Source: Devosia sp. (lineage in GTDB: Bacteria > Pseudomonadota > Alphaproteobacteria > Rhizobiales > Devosiaceae). From it: a stretch of 64,000 nucleotides of DNA. The notes under the pieces were generated by a model. That model was given only the letters and a program-made list of their open reading frames with translations, ran no database searches and was not told the DNA's origin. Of this stretch, positions 18,413 to 27,108 are shown in pieces (position 1 is the stretch's first letter; each line of letters begins with the position of its first letter). Both the position numbers and the translations under genes were made by a program. The DNA lies in contig NZ_JACZKG010000052.1 of the NCBI RefSeq assembly GCF_014860165.1, positions 20,734 to 84,733 of the forward strand, read 5' to 3'.

Positions 18413-18868
18413 ATGGATATCGACCTGCTCCTGGCCATTGGCCATCACCTGGTGGTATTCCTGTTGGTAGGGATTCTCGCCGCAGAATTCGCCGTGCTGC
18501 GTCCGGGGCTCTCGGGCTCGCGCATCGGGCAGCTGGCGCGCATCGACGCCGCCTATGGTGCCGTGGCGGCGCTGGTCATCCTGGTGGGCGTCTTCCGGGT
18601 GATTTTCGGCGCCAGCGGCTGGGAATATTACGTGGCAAACTACGTGTTCTGGGCCAAGATGGCCGCGTTCCTCGTCATGGGCCTCCTCACCATCCCGCCG
18701 ACCCTGGCCATCCGGCGCTGGCTGAGGGCGAGCCAAAGCGATGTCGCCTATCGGGTGCCGGAAGCCGAAATCGCCTCGAGCCGGCGCTACATCCACCTGC
18801 AGGCAGGCGTGCTGGTGCTGATCCCCATCTTCGCCGCCGCCATGGCGCGGGGCTATGGTATCGCCTAG
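18413..18868 (+). CDS. DUF2214 family membrane protein
   Basis: A 151-residue integral membrane protein with about four hydrophobic segments: LLLAIGHHLVVFLLVGILAA, YGAVAALVILVGVFRVIF, NYVFWAKMAAFLVMGLLTI and LQAGVLVLIPIFAAAMARG. The conserved early HH and the WEYY/FWAK region are typical of DUF2214. It is divergent from a TetR regulator that probably controls it. Its TAG stop is shared, as CTAG, with the convergent nth stop. Function unknown. Confidence 0.82.
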   Translation: MDIDLLLAIGHHLVVFLLVGILAAEFAVLRPGLSGSRIGQLARIDAAYGAVAALVILVGVFRVIFGASGWEYYVANYVFWAKMAAFLVMGLLTIPPTLAIRRWLRASQSDVAYRVPEAEIASSRRYIHLQAGVLVLIPIFAAAMARGYGIA

Positions 18869-19539
18869 CTCCCCTTGGGCGCCGGTGTCTTGGGCTCGAA
18901 GCGGCACCATTCGCGGATGGCGCAGCGCCAGCATTCGGGCTTTCTGGCCTTGCAGACATAGCGGCCGTGCAGGATCAGCCAGTGATGGGCATGCAGCAGG
19001 TATTGCGGCGGTATCACCTTGAGCAGCTGCTGTTCCACCGCCAGCGGCGTAGCCGCCGGCGCCAGGCCGGTGCGATTGCTGACTCGGAACAGGTGGGTGT
19101 CGACGGCAATGGTGGGCTGCTTGAAGAAGATGTTGAGCACCACATTGGCGGTCTTGCGACCGACGCCGGGCAGGGCTTCCAGCGCCTCGCGGTCGTCAGG
19201 CACCTCGCCGCCATGCCGCTCGATCAGCAGCTGGCTGAGGGCAAAGACATTCTTGGCCTTGCCGCGATAAAGGCCGATGGTCTTGACCAGCTCGGTGATC
19301 TGCTCGACGCCCAGCGCCACCATGGCCTGTGGCGAAGGCGCCAGCTCGAACAGGCGTTTGGTGGCCTTGTTCACCCCGGCATCGGTGGCCTGGGCGGACA
19401 GCACCACGGCGACGAGCAGGGTGAAGGCATTGACATAGTCGAGTTCGCCCTTGGGTTCGGGCTCGATGTCATGAAAGCGCGCGAAGATCGCCTCGACATC
19501 GGCCTTGGACAGCGCCTTCACTTTTTTTGGCACGGCCAT
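18865..19539 (-). CDS. nth: Endonuclease III
   Basis: DNA glycosylase/AP lyase for oxidised pyrimidines. The 224-residue protein has the helix-hairpin-helix LPGVGRKTANVVL, the catalytic Asp in AVDTHLFRVSNR, the Lys-bearing helix IGLYRGKAKNV, and a C-terminal 4Fe-4S cluster with spacing C-x6-C-x2-C-x5-C (CKARKPECWRCAIREWC). ATG 19539 (MAVPKKVKAL) is chosen although the frame is open much further upstream, because only this start fits the family length. It is divergent from the DUF2244 gene. Confidence 0.95.
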   Translation of the reverse strand: MAVPKKVKALSKADVEAIFARFHDIEPEPKGELDYVNAFTLLVAVVLSAQATDAGVNKATKRLFELAPSPQAMVALGVEQITELVKTIGLYRGKAKNVFALSQLLIERHGGEVPDDREALEALPGVGRKTANVVLNIFFKQPTIAVDTHLFRVSNRTGLAPAATPLAVEQQLLKVIPPQYLLHAHHWLILHGRYVCKARKPECWRCAIREWCRFEPKTPAPKGS

Positions 19540-19587
19540 TCTCTCGCCCCTGATTCTGCGCCTATAGTCAGTGTTCAAGAGTTCGCC

Positions 19588-20073
19588 ATGCCAATGCAAG
19601 CCACAACCACCACGCCGCTCTTTGCTGCCGCGCTGAAGCCGGATCGCTCGCCGCGCCTGATTGGCGGCTGGCTGGCGTTTGCCGTGGCCGGCATGGCGGC
19701 CACGCCGCTGGCCGTGCTGGTTCCCGGTGTGCTGCTTCCGGCGACAGTTGCCTTCGGCATTGGCGGGATCGCGCTGGCGGTCCTGTCGGTGCGCCAGTCG
19801 CGGCGGCGCCGTATCGCCCAGCAGGTGACGCTGTGGGCCGACCAACTTGAGATCGCCACCATCGACCACCAGGGCGCGCGCCTGCTGCGCCGGTTCGATC
19901 CCAAGACGGTGCGGCTGGTGCTTGATCGCGACGAAAACGAAAAGGCGGTTCGCATGCGCCTGCGCTCGGGCAAGGACGAATTCGAGCTCGGGGCCTTTCT
20001 CAAGCCCGAGGACCGATCGAGCCTGGCGAAGGCCTTTGGTACCGCCCTGCGCCGCGCCCGGCAGGCGGCCTGA
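19588..20073 (+). CDS. DUF2244 family protein
   Basis: A 161-residue protein with two hydrophobic segments near the N-terminus (LIGGWLAFAVAGMAATPLAV and LLPATVAFGIGGIALAVLSV), then a basic RQSRRRR turn. A cytosolic beta-rich domain ends ELGAFLKPEDRSSLAKAFGT. This arrangement is typical of DUF2244, often found beside nth in Hyphomicrobiales. ATG 19588 is used, with a second ATG at 19594. The longer open frame upstream runs antisense through nth. Role unknown. Confidence 0.78.
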   Translation: MPMQATTTTPLFAAALKPDRSPRLIGGWLAFAVAGMAATPLAVLVPGVLLPATVAFGIGGIALAVLSVRQSRRRRIAQQVTLWADQLEIATIDHQGARLLRRFDPKTVRLVLDRDENEKAVRMRLRSGKDEFELGAFLKPEDRSSLAKAFGTALRRARQAA

Positions 20074-20144
20074 ACCGTCAAAAGCGGGTCGCTTCGCGCG
20101 CCCGACCCTCCTAGACAGACACCCAACAACCAATGGGTGCCACG

Positions 20145-21014
20145 ATGAACCAGATCACGCACATGACCCCCGCGACGGACTATGACACGATCCGTGCCGC
20201 CATCCGCTACCTCAGCGAAAATGGCCCCGACGTGGCAGACCTCAGCCGCTTCGCGCGCACGCTCGGCCTTTCCGAACGGCAGCTGACGGACCTCTTTCGT
20301 CGCTGGTGCGGCCTCACGCCCAAGAGCTTCTCCCAAGCCGTGGCGCTCGACCATGCCAAGAGCCTGCTGCGATCAAAGGAAAGCGTGCTCGACACCACCT
20401 ATGAGGTCGGCCTCAGCTCCACCTCGCGCCTGCATGACCTGTTCGTCACCTATGAGGCCATGCCGCCCGGCATTTTCCGGGCCGGCGGCGCCGGCATGGA
20501 CATGGTGTGGGGGGCGGCGCCATCGCCCTTCGGCATGGCCGTGGCGACGGCGACCGATTACGGCATGTCGGGCCTCGGCTTTGCCGATGGCGAAACCTCG
20601 ATCAGCGAGGCCTTCCAGGATCTCGCCAACCGCTGGCCCAATGCACGCTTTGTCAGGGACGACGCGCGCGTCGCGCCGCTGATTGCCCAGGCCTTCGATC
20701 CGGCGCGCTGGTCACCCGAGCATCCGGTGAGGGTCGTACTGATCGGTACCGATTTCGAGGTGAAGGTCTGGGAGACGCTGCTCAAGATTCCCTGCGGCAA
20801 GGCCACGACCTATCAGAGCGTTGCCAACCATATTGGCCGGCCCACCGCGGCGCGCGCCGTGGGCGCCGCCGTGGGCAAGAACCCGATTTCCTTCGTCGTC
20901 CCCTGCCACCGGGTGGTGGGCACGTCAGGCGCGCTTACCGGCTATCACTGGGGCGTGCCGCGCAAGCGCGCCATCCTGGGCTGGGAAGCCGGGGTGATCT
21001 CGGCGGCGCATTAG
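20145..21014 (+). CDS. Ada/Ogt-type methylated-DNA--protein-cysteine methyltransferase with AraC HTH
   Basis: A 289-residue protein. Residues ~5-100 are an AraC-type DNA-binding domain (YDTIRAAIRYL, LSERQLTDLFRRWCGLTP, VGLSSTSRLHDLFVTYEAMP). The rest is an O6-alkylguanine-DNA alkyltransferase domain with the active-site Cys in FVVPCHRVVG and the Arg-finger helix IGRPTAARAVGAAVGKNP. The N-terminal Ada zinc/phosphotriester domain is absent, so it cannot sense DNA methyl-phosphotriesters the way E. coli Ada does. ATG 20133 is an alternative, four residues longer. Confidence 0.88.
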   Translation: MNQITHMTPATDYDTIRAAIRYLSENGPDVADLSRFARTLGLSERQLTDLFRRWCGLTPKSFSQAVALDHAKSLLRSKESVLDTTYEVGLSSTSRLHDLFVTYEAMPPGIFRAGGAGMDMVWGAAPSPFGMAVATATDYGMSGLGFADGETSISEAFQDLANRWPNARFVRDDARVAPLIAQAFDPARWSPEHPVRVVLIGTDFEVKVWETLLKIPCGKATTYQSVANHIGRPTAARAVGAAVGKNPISFVVPCHRVVGTSGALTGYHWGVPRKRAILGWEAGVISAAH

Positions 21015-21028
21015 TTTCACGTGAATCG
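21013..21028. promoter_or_regulatory. Hybrid parS-like site (GTTTCACGTGAATC)
   Basis: AGTTTCACGTGAATCG begins inside the stop codon of the Ada/Ogt-like gene. It has the same hybrid form as the sites at 3007 and 10059. Confidence 0.5.
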
Positions 21029-21061
21029 CGGCTAGTCGCACACGCTCCTACACCCACCGGG

Positions 21062-21148
21062 CGTCACCCTCGGGCTTGACCCGAGGGCTCTTCAGTTAGC
21101 TGAACGTCCTGTAAGTACAGTGCCCTCGGGTCAAACCCGAGGGTGACG
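21062..21148. repeat. Palindromic repeat, family A copy 1
   Basis: Two inverted 26-base modules, CGTCACCCTCGGG... and ...CCCGAGGGTGACG, flank a ~35-base spacer. Each module is itself a hairpin (CCCTCGGG/CCCGAGGG). A second copy lies at 54519-54604 and a degenerate half unit near 10021-10048. It sits between convergent genes and may also terminate transcription. Confidence 0.8.
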
Positions 21149-21187
21149 TGAGTGTGGGGGGACGCACGTGGTCTCCCAGGCCGCAGC

Positions 21188-21802
21188 CTAAAGCTCCAAC
21201 CGCTCCACCAGCTTCCCATCCGGTCCGATCCGGTAAACCGTCGGCTGGCCGGTAGCGATTTCGCGCTTCAGGATCTGTTCGGGCGTCAGGTTCTCGATGG
21301 CCATCACCATGGCGCGCAGCGAATTGCCATGGGCGGCGACCAGCACGGTCTTGCCAGCCTTGAGCTGCGGCACGATTTCGGCCTCGTAATAGGGCAGGGT
21401 GCGCGCCGCGGTATCCTTGAGGCTTTCGCCGCCCGGGGGCGGCACGTCATAGCTGCGGCGCCAGATAAGCACTTGTTCCTCGCCCCATTTTGCGCGGGCA
21501 TCATCCTTGTTGAGGCCGCTGAGGTCGCCATAGTCGCGCTCGTTGAGAGCAACGTTCCTGATGATGGTAACATTGTCGATGCCCATTTCCTCGAGCATCA
21601 GGTCGAGCGTGTGCTGGGCGCGGCGCAGGGCAGAGGTGTAGTAGAGATCGGGGACAATGCCCTTGGCCTTGAGGGCCTTGCCGGTGGCGCGGGCTTCCTC
21701 GATCCCCTGCTCGGTCAGGTTCGGGTTGCGCCAGCCCGTGAACAGGTTCTGGAGGTTCCACTCGCTCTGGCCGTGGCGCACGAGGATCAGGGTACCGGTC
21801 AT
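21188..21802 (-). CDS. gpmA: 2,3-bisphosphoglycerate-dependent phosphoglycerate mutase
   Basis: Glycolytic interconversion of 3- and 2-phosphoglycerate. The 204-residue protein has the phosphohistidine motif [58 protein letters not shown] and the second His in [10 protein letters not shown]. It lacks the ~30-residue C-terminal extension of the E. coli enzyme, as is usual in rhizobia. The start is ATG 21802 ([11 protein letters not shown]). It lies 50 bases from dapB on the same strand. Confidence 0.95.
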   Translation of the reverse strand: MTGTLILVRHGQSEWNLQNLFTGWRNPNLTEQGIEEARATGKALKAKGIVPDLYYTSALRRAQHTLDLMLEEMGIDNVTIIRNVALNERDYGDLSGLNKDDARAKWGEEQVLIWRRSYDVPPPGGESLKDTAARTLPYYEAEIVPQLKAGKTVLVAAHGNSLRAMVMAIENLTPEQILKREIATGQPTVYRIGPDGKLVERLEL

Positions 21803-21852
21803 CAAAGCATCCTTGCTGGTTGGTCTGGTTGCGCCTTGCTGGCGGCGCTGGG

Positions 21853-22683
21853 TCAGTCGAGGCCGAGGACGTCGGCCATGGTGTAGAGGCCGGCCGGCTT
21901 GCCGGCGGCCCAGAGCGCGGCGCGCGCGGCGCCGCCGGCAAACATGGAGCGGTCCTCGGCCCGGTGATTGAGCTCGATGCGCTCGGCGGGTCCGGCCAGG
22001 ATCACCGAGTGGTCGCCGACCACGGTACCGCCACGCAGGGTGGCAAAGCCGATCGTGCCCGGCTCGCGCGGGCCGGTATGGCCGTCGCGCACCCGCACGG
22101 AATGATCCCTCAGGGCAATGTCGCGGCCCCTGGCAGCGGCCTCGCCGAGCAGCAGCGCCGTGCCCGAGGGGGCATCGACCTTGCGGCTGTGGTGCATTTC
22201 CAGGATTTCGATATCGTATTCGGGCAGCATGGCCGCAGCCTTGCGCACGAGGCTGGCCAGCACATTGACGCCGAGCGAGAAATTGCCCGACTTGACGATG
22301 CGCGCGCCATTCTGCGCGGCCTGGGCAATGGCTGCGTCATCGGCCTCCGAGCAGCCAGTGGTGCCGATGACATGGATGAGGCCCCGCTCGGCAGCCTTGC
22401 CGGCAAGGTCGACACTGGCCTGCGGGGCGGTAAAATCGATGATGGCATCGGCACCATCAAGCGCCGCGTCGATATCGTCGGTGATGATGATGCCCAAGGC
22501 GCCGATGCCGGCATAGAGACCCGCATCCTGACCAATGGCGGGGGTGCCGGGGCGGTCGACGGCACCGTGCAGCCGCGCCACCGCGCCATGCAGGTCGAGG
22601 CCTCCAAGCGCGGCCACGGCGCGGATATTGGCCGCACCCATGCGCCCGCCGGCACCCGCCACCACGACCTTGATCTCCGCCAT
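21853..22683 (-). CDS. dapB: 4-hydroxy-tetrahydrodipicolinate reductase
   Basis: Lysine/diaminopimelate biosynthesis. The 276-residue protein has the nucleotide-binding [39 protein letters not shown], the catalytic [18 protein letters not shown] and [20 protein letters not shown] 22683 is preceded by GGAGAGCGGT. The open frame upstream of it is not family-like. It forms a probable operon with gpmA, a pairing frequent in Rhizobiales. Confidence 0.96.
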   Translation of the reverse strand: MAEIKVVVAGAGGRMGAANIRAVAALGGLDLHGAVARLHGAVDRPGTPAIGQDAGLYAGIGALGIIITDDIDAALDGADAIIDFTAPQASVDLAGKAAERGLIHVIGTTGCSEADDAAIAQAAQNGARIVKSGNFSLGVNVLASLVRKAAAMLPEYDIEILEMHHSRKVDAPSGTALLLGEAAARGRDIALRDHSVRVRDGHTGPREPGTIGFATLRGGTVVGDHSVILAGPAERIELNHRAEDRSMFAGGAARAALWAAGKPAGLYTMADVLGLD

Positions 22684-22802
22684 ACCGCTCTCCACCTCTT
22701 CGGCTTCGCCTATAGCAGCGCCATGGCAAAACGCCAACAGCGGTGCCCCATTGTGGTCACCATGCTAGAGTTGAGCTTGGAGCAGAACCCAAGGATGCTG
22801 AT

Positions 22803-23153
22803 TTGACCATCACCAACGCGCTGGCCGGAATCGCGGTGGAGGACATTGCCGAGGCTCTCGACTTCTACGAGCGGCTGTTTGGTCGACCTGCCGATGCGCG
22901 GCCGATGAACGACCAGGCCGAATGGAAGCTGCCGGGTGGTGCCTGGGTGCAGGTGCATACCGATGCCGACCGGGCCGGGGCCTCGGTGCTGACGCTGGTG
23001 GTGGACGATCTCGGCGAGGAGCTGGGTCGGCTGGCCCTGCTGGGGCTCACGCCCGTGTCCAAGGCCATGGGTGGCTTCTTCAAGACGGCGAAGTTCCGCG
23101 ATAAGGACGGGAACCAGATCGTCCTCAGCCAGCCGCAACCCGGGACGTATTGA
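22803..23153 (+). CDS. VOC family (glyoxalase-like) protein
   Basis: A 116-residue protein with one VOC module pair: LTITNALAGIAVEDIAEALDFYERLFGRP at the front and KFRDKDGNQIVLSQP at the end, the DGNQI turn being characteristic. The start is TTG 22803, seven bases after AAGGA. No ATG is in frame except at 22743, which lacks a ribosome site. Substrate unknown. It is divergent from dapB. Confidence 0.75.
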   Translation: MTITNALAGIAVEDIAEALDFYERLFGRPADARPMNDQAEWKLPGGAWVQVHTDADRAGASVLTLVVDDLGEELGRLALLGLTPVSKAMGGFFKTAKFRDKDGNQIVLSQPQPGTY

Positions 23154-23161
23154 ACTTCTTA

Positions 23162-23190
23162 CCTCTCCCTTTGGGGGAAAGGTGAAGAGG
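23162..23190. repeat. Short inverted repeat, family D
   Basis: CCTCTCCCTTTGGGGGAAAGG plus GAAGAGG forms a hairpin between the convergent VOC and coaA genes. Similar hairpins occur at 31657-31680 and 62251-62278. Confidence 0.55.
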
Positions 23191-23191
23191 C

Positions 23192-24142
23192 TCACACCCG
23201 CCGCAACTGCACCGTCTCGATCAGGTGGTTCTTGCCCTTCTTGAGTACCAGGTCGGCGCGGCCGCGGGTCGGCAGGACGTTTTCCAGCAGGTTGGGCAGG
23301 TTGATCGTGCGCCAGACCATGCGCCCGAATTCGCCGGCCTCGTCCCGGCTCATCTCGGCGAAGCGCCTGAAGAACGAGGTCGGGTCCTTGAAGGCGGTCT
23401 CGCGCAGGCGGAAGAAGCGCTCCATGAACCAGGCTTCCAGATCGTCATTGTCGGCGTCGATATAGACCGAGAAATCGATGAAATCCGAGGCGAAGACGAT
23501 GGGCTTGCCATCCCTGGGCAATTCCCCCGGCTGGAGGATATTGAGCCCCTCGACAACAAGGATATCCGGGCGGTCGATGGTGACTTCGCTCCCCGGCACG
23601 ACGTCATAGACCAGGTGCGAATAGACCGGGGCCTGCACATTAGCCTTGCCCGACTTGATATCGGAGAGGAACTTGACGAAGCGCGGCCGGTCGTAGCTTT
23701 CCGGAAAACCCTTGCGCTCCATGATGCCACGTTCGGCCAGGATCGCGTTCGGATAGAGAAAGCCATCCGTGGTCACGAGATCGACCTTGGGGCTCGACGG
23801 CCAGCGCTGCAGCAGCGCCTGGAGGATACGGGCGGTGGTCGACTTGCCCACCGCGACCGAACCGGCAACGCCGATGATGAAGGGCACCTTCTGGTCGGGC
23901 GTCTCGAGGAAGCGGGTCGAGACATTGTGCAGGCCCTGCACGGCCTCGACATAAAAGCTCAGGAGGCGCGTCAGCGGCAGATAGACCTCCTCGGCCTCAT
24001 GCAGCGAGATCGGATCGCTGAGCGTGCGCAGCCGCTTGATATCGGCGGCATTGAGCGTCATCGGCTCGTCGGCGCGCAGGGCGCTCCACTGGGCCTTGGT
24101 GAAATGGTGATAGGGCGCCAGGACTGATGAACGCCGCGCCAT
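23192..24142 (-). CDS. coaA: Type I pantothenate kinase
   Basis: First committed step of coenzyme A synthesis. The 316-residue protein has the P-loop [44 protein letters not shown], the [11 protein letters not shown] loop and VEGLNILQ, all CoaA-type I landmarks. Its ATG overlaps the hisE stop by one base (TGATG). It is therefore the last gene of the histidine operon, as commonly seen in Rhizobiales. Confidence 0.97.
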   Translation of the reverse strand: MARRSSVLAPYHHFTKAQWSALRADEPMTLNAADIKRLRTLSDPISLHEAEEVYLPLTRLLSFYVEAVQGLHNVSTRFLETPDQKVPFIIGVAGSVAVGKSTTARILQALLQRWPSSPKVDLVTTDGFLYPNAILAERGIMERKGFPESYDRPRFVKFLSDIKSGKANVQAPVYSHLVYDVVPGSEVTIDRPDILVVEGLNILQPGELPRDGKPIVFASDFIDFSVYIDADNDDLEAWFMERFFRLRETAFKDPTSFFRRFAEMSRDEAGEFGRMVWRTINLPNLLENVLPTRGRADLVLKKGKNHLIETVQLRRV

Positions 24143-24459
24143 CAGGCTTCTGCCCCGCGCGAAGCCTTTTCGGCAAGGCCCGACTGGGCGGTGCGGCTAT
24201 CGAGCTCAGCCATCACCTCGACCAGCGGCAGATCGGCGGCGCGCAGCACCACCAGCAGGTGATAGAGCAGATCAGCGCTCTCCTTGACCAGCTCGGCGCG
24301 ATTGCCCGTCACTGCCGCGATCACGGCTTCCGTGGCTTCCTCGCCCAATTTCTGCGCGCATTTTTCCATGCCGCGGGCGATGAGTTTTGCCGTGTAGCTT
24401 TCATCGGGCGAGGCGGCCGCGCGCAGGGCGATGCGGGCTTCGAGGTCGTCGAGGGTCAT
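24142..24459 (-). CDS. hisE: Phosphoribosyl-ATP pyrophosphatase
   Basis: Second step of histidine synthesis. The 105-residue helical MazG-like protein starts [20 protein letters not shown]. It carries the metal-binding [16 protein letters not shown] and the [13 protein letters not shown] helix. HisI is not fused or adjacent. ATG 24459 is set by family length, since the frame is open far upstream. A palindromic repeat separates it from hisF. Confidence 0.93.
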   Translation of the reverse strand: MTLDDLEARIALRAAASPDESYTAKLIARGMEKCAQKLGEEATEAVIAAVTGNRAELVKESADLLYHLLVVLRAADLPLVEVMAELDSRTAQSGLAEKASRGAEA

Positions 24460-24486
24460 AGGCACAGTCTCCCGTAGATACCGGGA

Positions 24487-24580
24487 GTCATTCCGGCGAA
24501 GGCCGGAATCCATGTATCGAACCATCAACGCGGTGGGCGCCATCGTTACGGACATGGACCCCGGCCTTCGCCGGGGTGAC
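24487..24580. repeat. Palindromic repeat, family B copy 1
   Basis: GTCATTCCGGCGAAGGCCGG opens and CCCCGGCCTTCGCCGGGGTGAC-type sequence closes the element. Each end is a hairpin and the outer ends are GTCA/TGAC. It is inserted between hisF and hisE without breaking either gene. Confidence 0.8.
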
Positions 24581-24632
24581 GCGGTGGGTTTTGAAGGCTT
24601 AGAGCAAACTTTCGTCGTCGCGTCACTACGAC

Positions 24633-25430
24633 CTAAGCCGCCCGGTCCATGCGCACGGCGACACCATGGTCGCGCAGATATTGCTTGGCCTGGGGAATGG
24701 TGAAGGTGCCGAAGTGGAAGATCGAGGCCGCCAGCACGGCGCTGGCATGGCCCTCGATCACGCCATCGACCAGGTCCTGCAGCTTGCCGACGCCGCCGGA
24801 GGCGATGACCGGCACTTCCACGGCATCGGCAATGGCGCGGGTCAGCTTGAGGTCGAAGCCGGACTTGGTGCCATCGCGGTCCATCGAGGTCACCAGCAAT
24901 TCGCCGGCGCCGCGTTCGACCATGCGAACCGCGAATTCCACCGCGTCGAGGCCCGTCGGCTTGCGGCCGCCATGGGTGAAGATCTCCCACTCGGAGCGAT
25001 TGTCGCCACCGACGCGCTCGCTGAGCCGCTGCTTGGCATCGACGGAAACGACGATGCACTGGTTGCCGAACTTGTCGGCGGCACGGGAAATGAAATCGGG
25101 GTCGTTCACAGCCGCCGAATTGATCGCCACCTTGTCGGCGCCGGCCAGGAGGAGCTTGCGGATATCCTCGATGCTGCGCACCCCGCCACCAACGGTCACC
25201 GGCATGAAGCAGTGATCGGCCGTGCGCGCCACCACGTCGAAAATGGTGTCGCGGCCCTCGTGGCTGGCGGTGATGTCGAGAAAGGTCAGCTCATCGGCCC
25301 CCGCCGCATCATAGGCCATGGCGGCTTCGACGGGGTCGCCCGCATCGCGCAGGTCGACGAATTGCACGCCCTTCACCACGCGACCACCCATCACGTCGAG
25401 GCAGGGAATGAGGCGGGTCTTGAGCGTCAT
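24633..25430 (-). CDS. hisF: Imidazole glycerol phosphate synthase, cyclase subunit HisF
   Basis: TIM-barrel subunit that condenses PRFAR with HisH-derived ammonia. The 265-residue protein has the catalytic Asp in [55 protein letters not shown] (second catalytic Asp) and [12 protein letters not shown]. It starts directly against the Y2 small membrane gene with a four-base overlap, so the small genes are inside the operon. Confidence 0.97.
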   Translation of the reverse strand: MTLKTRLIPCLDVMGGRVVKGVQFVDLRDAGDPVEAAMAYDAAGADELTFLDITASHEGRDTIFDVVARTADHCFMPVTVGGGVRSIEDIRKLLLAGADKVAINSAAVNDPDFISRAADKFGNQCIVVSVDAKQRLSERVGGDNRSEWEIFTHGGRKPTGLDAVEFAVRMVERGAGELLVTSMDRDGTKSGFDLKLTRAIADAVEVPVIASGGVGKLQDLVDGVIEGHASAVLAASIFHFGTFTIPQAKQYLRDHGVAVRMDRAA

Positions 25431-25654
25431 TGACGGGGTTCCTTATTGGCCTTGAACCGCTGCATCACCGTGCGGAAGACGGTGAAGAGCAGCGAGAACA
25501 GCCACATGAAAAAGGCAAAGACGGCGACGAGCAGTGCCCATGATGGCAGAACATTGATGAGGGCCGCATACCCCACCGCCAAGATGGGAATGATGGGGAC
25601 GAGATACCACCACCAGGTGACCTTCTCGATCATGATGTGGCGCGGCGCCCTCAC
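25427..25654 (-). CDS. Small Trp-rich membrane protein, copy Y2 (intact)
   Basis: A 75-residue protein starting at GTG 25654 ([18 protein letters not shown]). The start codon overlaps the preceding gene's stop (GTGA), and its own stop overlaps the hisF ATG. Two hydrophobic segments follow ([19 protein letters not shown] and [20 protein letters not shown]), then a basic tail [15 protein letters not shown]. Bases 25578-25633 recur at 25987-26042 with one mismatch, marking a truncated second copy. Function unknown. Confidence 0.75.
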   Translation of the reverse strand: MRAPRHIMIEKVTWWWYLVPIIPILAVGYAALINVLPSWALLVAVFAFFMWLFSLLFTVFRTVMQRFKANKEPRQ

Positions 25655-25950
25655 TTCTTGCGCACCATCTCATGGACTATCAGTATTGGCAGCACGACCG
25701 AGGCGATAAGGCCGATAATCATCGCCACCCCAAATAGGAGAATGTACGAGAGGGTACCCAAACTCATTAGCGAGCCCACATCGGCACCCATGACGACGCA
25801 GACGGGATTCGATTTTAGGTTCCATTCCGGGCAGACGTATAATCTGAGGAATTCTGGAACAATCGCGCCGAGAACCGCCAATGCCGCGAAAACCAGAGCG
25901 ATCCCGACAACAAATTTGAGGCGCACAGAACTTGGTTCGTCGTGGGTCAT
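25651..25950 (-). CDS. Small membrane protein, copy X2
   Basis: A 99-residue protein with an N-terminal transmembrane segment (FVVGIALVFAALAVLGAIV), an outside loop with two cysteines (YVCPEWNLKSNPVCVVMGADV), then two further hydrophobic stretches (LLFGVAMIIGLIASVVLPI). The loop pattern C...NP(V)C(V)..G.D.GS is shared with X1 at 26060-26377, so the two are diverged paralogues. The ATG shares a base with the stop of the hisA-tail remnant. Function unknown. Confidence 0.72.
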   Translation of the reverse strand: MTHDEPSSVRLKFVVGIALVFAALAVLGAIVPEFLRLYVCPEWNLKSNPVCVVMGADVGSLMSLGTLSYILLFGVAMIIGLIASVVLPILIVHEMVRKK

Positions 25951-26063
25951 CACGCAGCGGCCTTCAGCATGGCCAGTGCTTCAACAGCCAAGATGGGGAT
26001 GATGGGGACGAGATACCACCACCAGGTGACCTTCTCGATCATTACTTGACGCGGGGTCTTCAT
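25950..26063 (-). pseudogene. Truncated Y1 fused to a duplicated hisA 3' end
   Basis: A 37-codon frame reading [18 protein letters not shown], then VPIIPILA, then VEALAMLKAAA and stop. The first 26 residues match Y2 ([18 protein letters not shown]...). The last 10 match the C-terminus of HisA ([10 protein letters not shown]). Bases 25948-25983 repeat 26375-26410 with one mismatch. It is the scar of a tandem duplication. It may still be translated, since its ATG overlaps the X1 stop, but is unlikely to keep the Y function. Confidence 0.75.
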
Positions 26064-26377
26064 GGCTGGTTCGTCCGATTTGGCCAGCTACCCCGATGCA
26101 CTCCCAGCACGATCATGCAGCAGACAAACAGCGCCAGGGCCAAGGGAACAGTACCGACCAGATACCAGAACGTCATGCCCATTTGGTAAAGCGCACTTCC
26201 CCAATCCGACCCTGCAATAACACAAGGGTTGGTGAACCCCTCATGCAACTTGCAGCCATTCACGCTAGCCAAAGTAACGGCTAGGGCCGTCGGCACTATC
26301 GGGAAGAAGGCGAATATCGCAATCGCCACAAGCGCAATGCGATACCTTCGCATCGGAAATCCGTCGGCCCGCTCCAT
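26060..26377 (-). CDS. Small membrane protein, copy X1
   Basis: A 105-residue protein starting at ATG 26377, overlapping the hisA stop as TGATG. Hydrophobic segments are RIALVAIAIFAFFPIVPTAL and GMTFWYLVGTVPLALALFV. The loop between them carries two cysteines (NGCKLHEGFTNPCVIAGSDW), which lines up with the loop of X2. Overall identity with X2 is low, while the DNA flanking both copies is nearly identical. Function unknown. Confidence 0.72.
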   Translation of the reverse strand: MERADGFPMRRYRIALVAIAIFAFFPIVPTALAVTLASVNGCKLHEGFTNPCVIAGSDWGSALYQMGMTFWYLVGTVPLALALFVCCMIVLGVHRGSWPNRTNQP

Positions 26378-27108
26378 CACGCAGCGGCCCTCAGCATGGC
26401 CAGTGCTTCACGTGAATCAATGCGGCCGTCATAGAGGGCGCGGCCGGAAATGGCCCCTTCGAGGATCTGGTAGTCCGGTTGCACCATGCGCTCGATATCG
26501 GCCATCGAGGCGAGACCGCCCGAGGCGATGACCGGGATGGAAGTCGAGCGCGCCAGCTCCAGCGTCGAGGGCCAGTTGATGCCAGCGAGTATGCCGTCGC
26601 GGTCGATATCGGTATAGATGATGGCCGCCACCCCAGCGCCTTCGAAGCGCTTGGCCAGTTCGATGATTGATAGTTCCGACGTCTCGGCCCAGCCCTCAAC
26701 CGCCACCATGCCGCCCTTTGCGTCGGTGCCGACGGCCACCTGGCCGGGCCACTTGCGGGCGGCTTCCTTCACCAGATCAGGATCGCGCACCGCCACGGTG
26801 CCCAAGATGACGCGCGCAAGGCCCTTGTCCAGCCAGCTCTCGATATGGGCAAGCGTGCGGATGCCACCGCCCAGCTGCACCGGGAACTTCACCGTCTTGA
26901 GGATGGCCTCCACCGCCGCGCCATTGACGCTCTCGCCGGCAAAGGCGCCGTTGAGGTCGACGACATGGAGATACTCAAAGCCCTGATCCTCGAAGCTCTT
27001 CGCCTGCGCCGCCGGATCGTCGTTGAACACGGTCGCCTGGTCCATGTCGCCCAGCTTGAGGCGCACGCATTGGCCGTCCTTGAGGTCGATGGCGGGGAAG
27101 AGAATCAC
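26377..27108 (-). CDS. hisA: ProFAR isomerase HisA
   Basis: Isomerisation of ProFAR to PRFAR in histidine synthesis. The 243-residue barrel has the catalytic Asp in [58 protein letters not shown] (second catalytic Asp) and [16 protein letters not shown] 27108 is chosen because it overlaps the hisH stop (GTGA) and yields the canonical [12 protein letters not shown] 27117 would add three residues. A hybrid parS-like site lies inside its 3' end. Confidence 0.96.
   Translation of the reverse strand: MILFPAIDLKDGQCVRLKLGDMDQATVFNDDPAAQAKSFEDQGFEYLHVVDLNGAFAGESVNGAAVEAILKTVKFPVQLGGGIRTLAHIESWLDKGLARVILGTVAVRDPDLVKEAARKWPGQVAVGTDAKGGMVAVEGWAETSELSIIELAKRFEGAGVAAIIYTDIDRDGILAGINWPSTLELARSTSIPVIASGGLASMADIERMVQPDYQILEGAISGRALYDGRIDSREALAMLRAAA
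26404..26419. promoter_or_regulatory. Hybrid parS-like site inside hisA
   Basis: TGCTTCACGTGAATCA lies within the last codons of hisA. It differs from the other hybrid sites by C at the third position, and it ends exactly where homology to the duplicated hisA tail (25948-25983) stops. Confidence 0.4.

Noticed and set aside
21062..21148. CRISPR-like repeat array
   Set aside because: Only two inverted modules with one spacer, with no regular direct-repeat spacing and no cas genes.
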